A DNA stretch of 6,436 bases from Deltaproteobacteria bacterium (GTDB lineage Bacteria > Desulfobacterota > GWC2-55-46 > S146-70), in assembly GCA_015492395.1 (NCBI GenBank), contig WGFD01000294.1, forward strand, positions 1 to 6,436. The letters are read 5' to 3'. The notes beneath the pieces are model-generated. The model searched no databases, was not told the origin of the DNA, and saw nothing but the letters and a program-made list of their open reading frames with translations. Shown piece after piece: positions 6,385 to 6,436 of the stretch (positions are counted from its first letter, which is position 1; every line of letters begins with the position of its first letter). The position numbers and the translations under genes are program-made.

Positions 6385-6436
6385 ATGAAAAACACGTGGA
6401 AACCTTTCAGAAACCTTGAATCACACATGTTGCTCG
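6385..6436 (+). CDS. 5' end of an unidentified gene, cut by the window edge
   Basis: ATG at 6385, preceded by GGGGTGA (6374-6380) at suitable spacing, opens a frame with no stop before the edge. It gives 17 residues, MKNTWKPFRNLESHMLL. The start lies 20 bp after the Csx3-like stop on the same strand, so it probably continues the operon. I do not recognise the residues. They do not show the usual Csm5 opening (strand followed by SPVHIG), so this is not evident as the missing csm5. Too short to assign. Confidence 0.5.
   Translation, partial: MKNTWKPFRNLESHMLL

Overview
The window holds most of a type III-A (Csm) CRISPR-Cas effector operon, all on the + strand, from a bacterium of roughly middling GC content. 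The remnant of a dispersed palindromic repeat (GTCATTGC / GCGAAGCGA / GAGATTGC words) between csm3 and csm4 resembles repeats I associate with Desulfobacterota, Nitrospirota and similar lineages. That lineage guess is weak.

Layout: the 3' end of a protein with a winged-helix-like C-terminus (3-164); a 9-bp perfect hairpin over its stop codon; cas10/csm1 with intact HD and GGDD motifs (196-2661); csm2 with an unusual N-terminal four-cysteine zinc motif (2658-3230, ATGA overlap with cas10); csm3 (3251-3913); a ~186-bp gene-free element bounded by perfect 13-bp inverted repeats (3910-4095); csm4 (4116-5024); a CARF protein with a wHTH and a RelE-like C-terminus (5037-6128); a small Csx3-like protein overlapping it by ATGA (6125-6364); and the first 17 codons of another gene (6385 to the edge). 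No CRISPR array, cas1, cas2, cas6 or csm5 is visible.

Inferred working: Cas10-Csm2-Csm3-Csm4 form the crRNA-guided complex. On binding target RNA, the Cas10 GGDD palm makes cyclic oligoadenylate (cOA) and the HD domain may cut ssDNA. cOA is sensed by the CARF domain of the 5037-6128 protein, whose C-terminus looks like a RelE-type mRNA interferase (Cami1-like architecture). The adjacent Csx3-like protein would be expected to remove or buffer the signal.

The most notable points are the translationally coupled CARF-RelE-like/Csx3-like pair, loss of the catalytic-position Asp in the Csx3-like protein (Arg64), a Glu in place of the cleavage Asp of Csm3 (Glu35), the zinc-motif Csm2, the absence of csm5 from its usual slot, and the inverted-repeat element that supplies the csm3 stop codon. 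Together the substitutions suggest a system leaning on signalling rather than on target RNA slicing, but this is inference.
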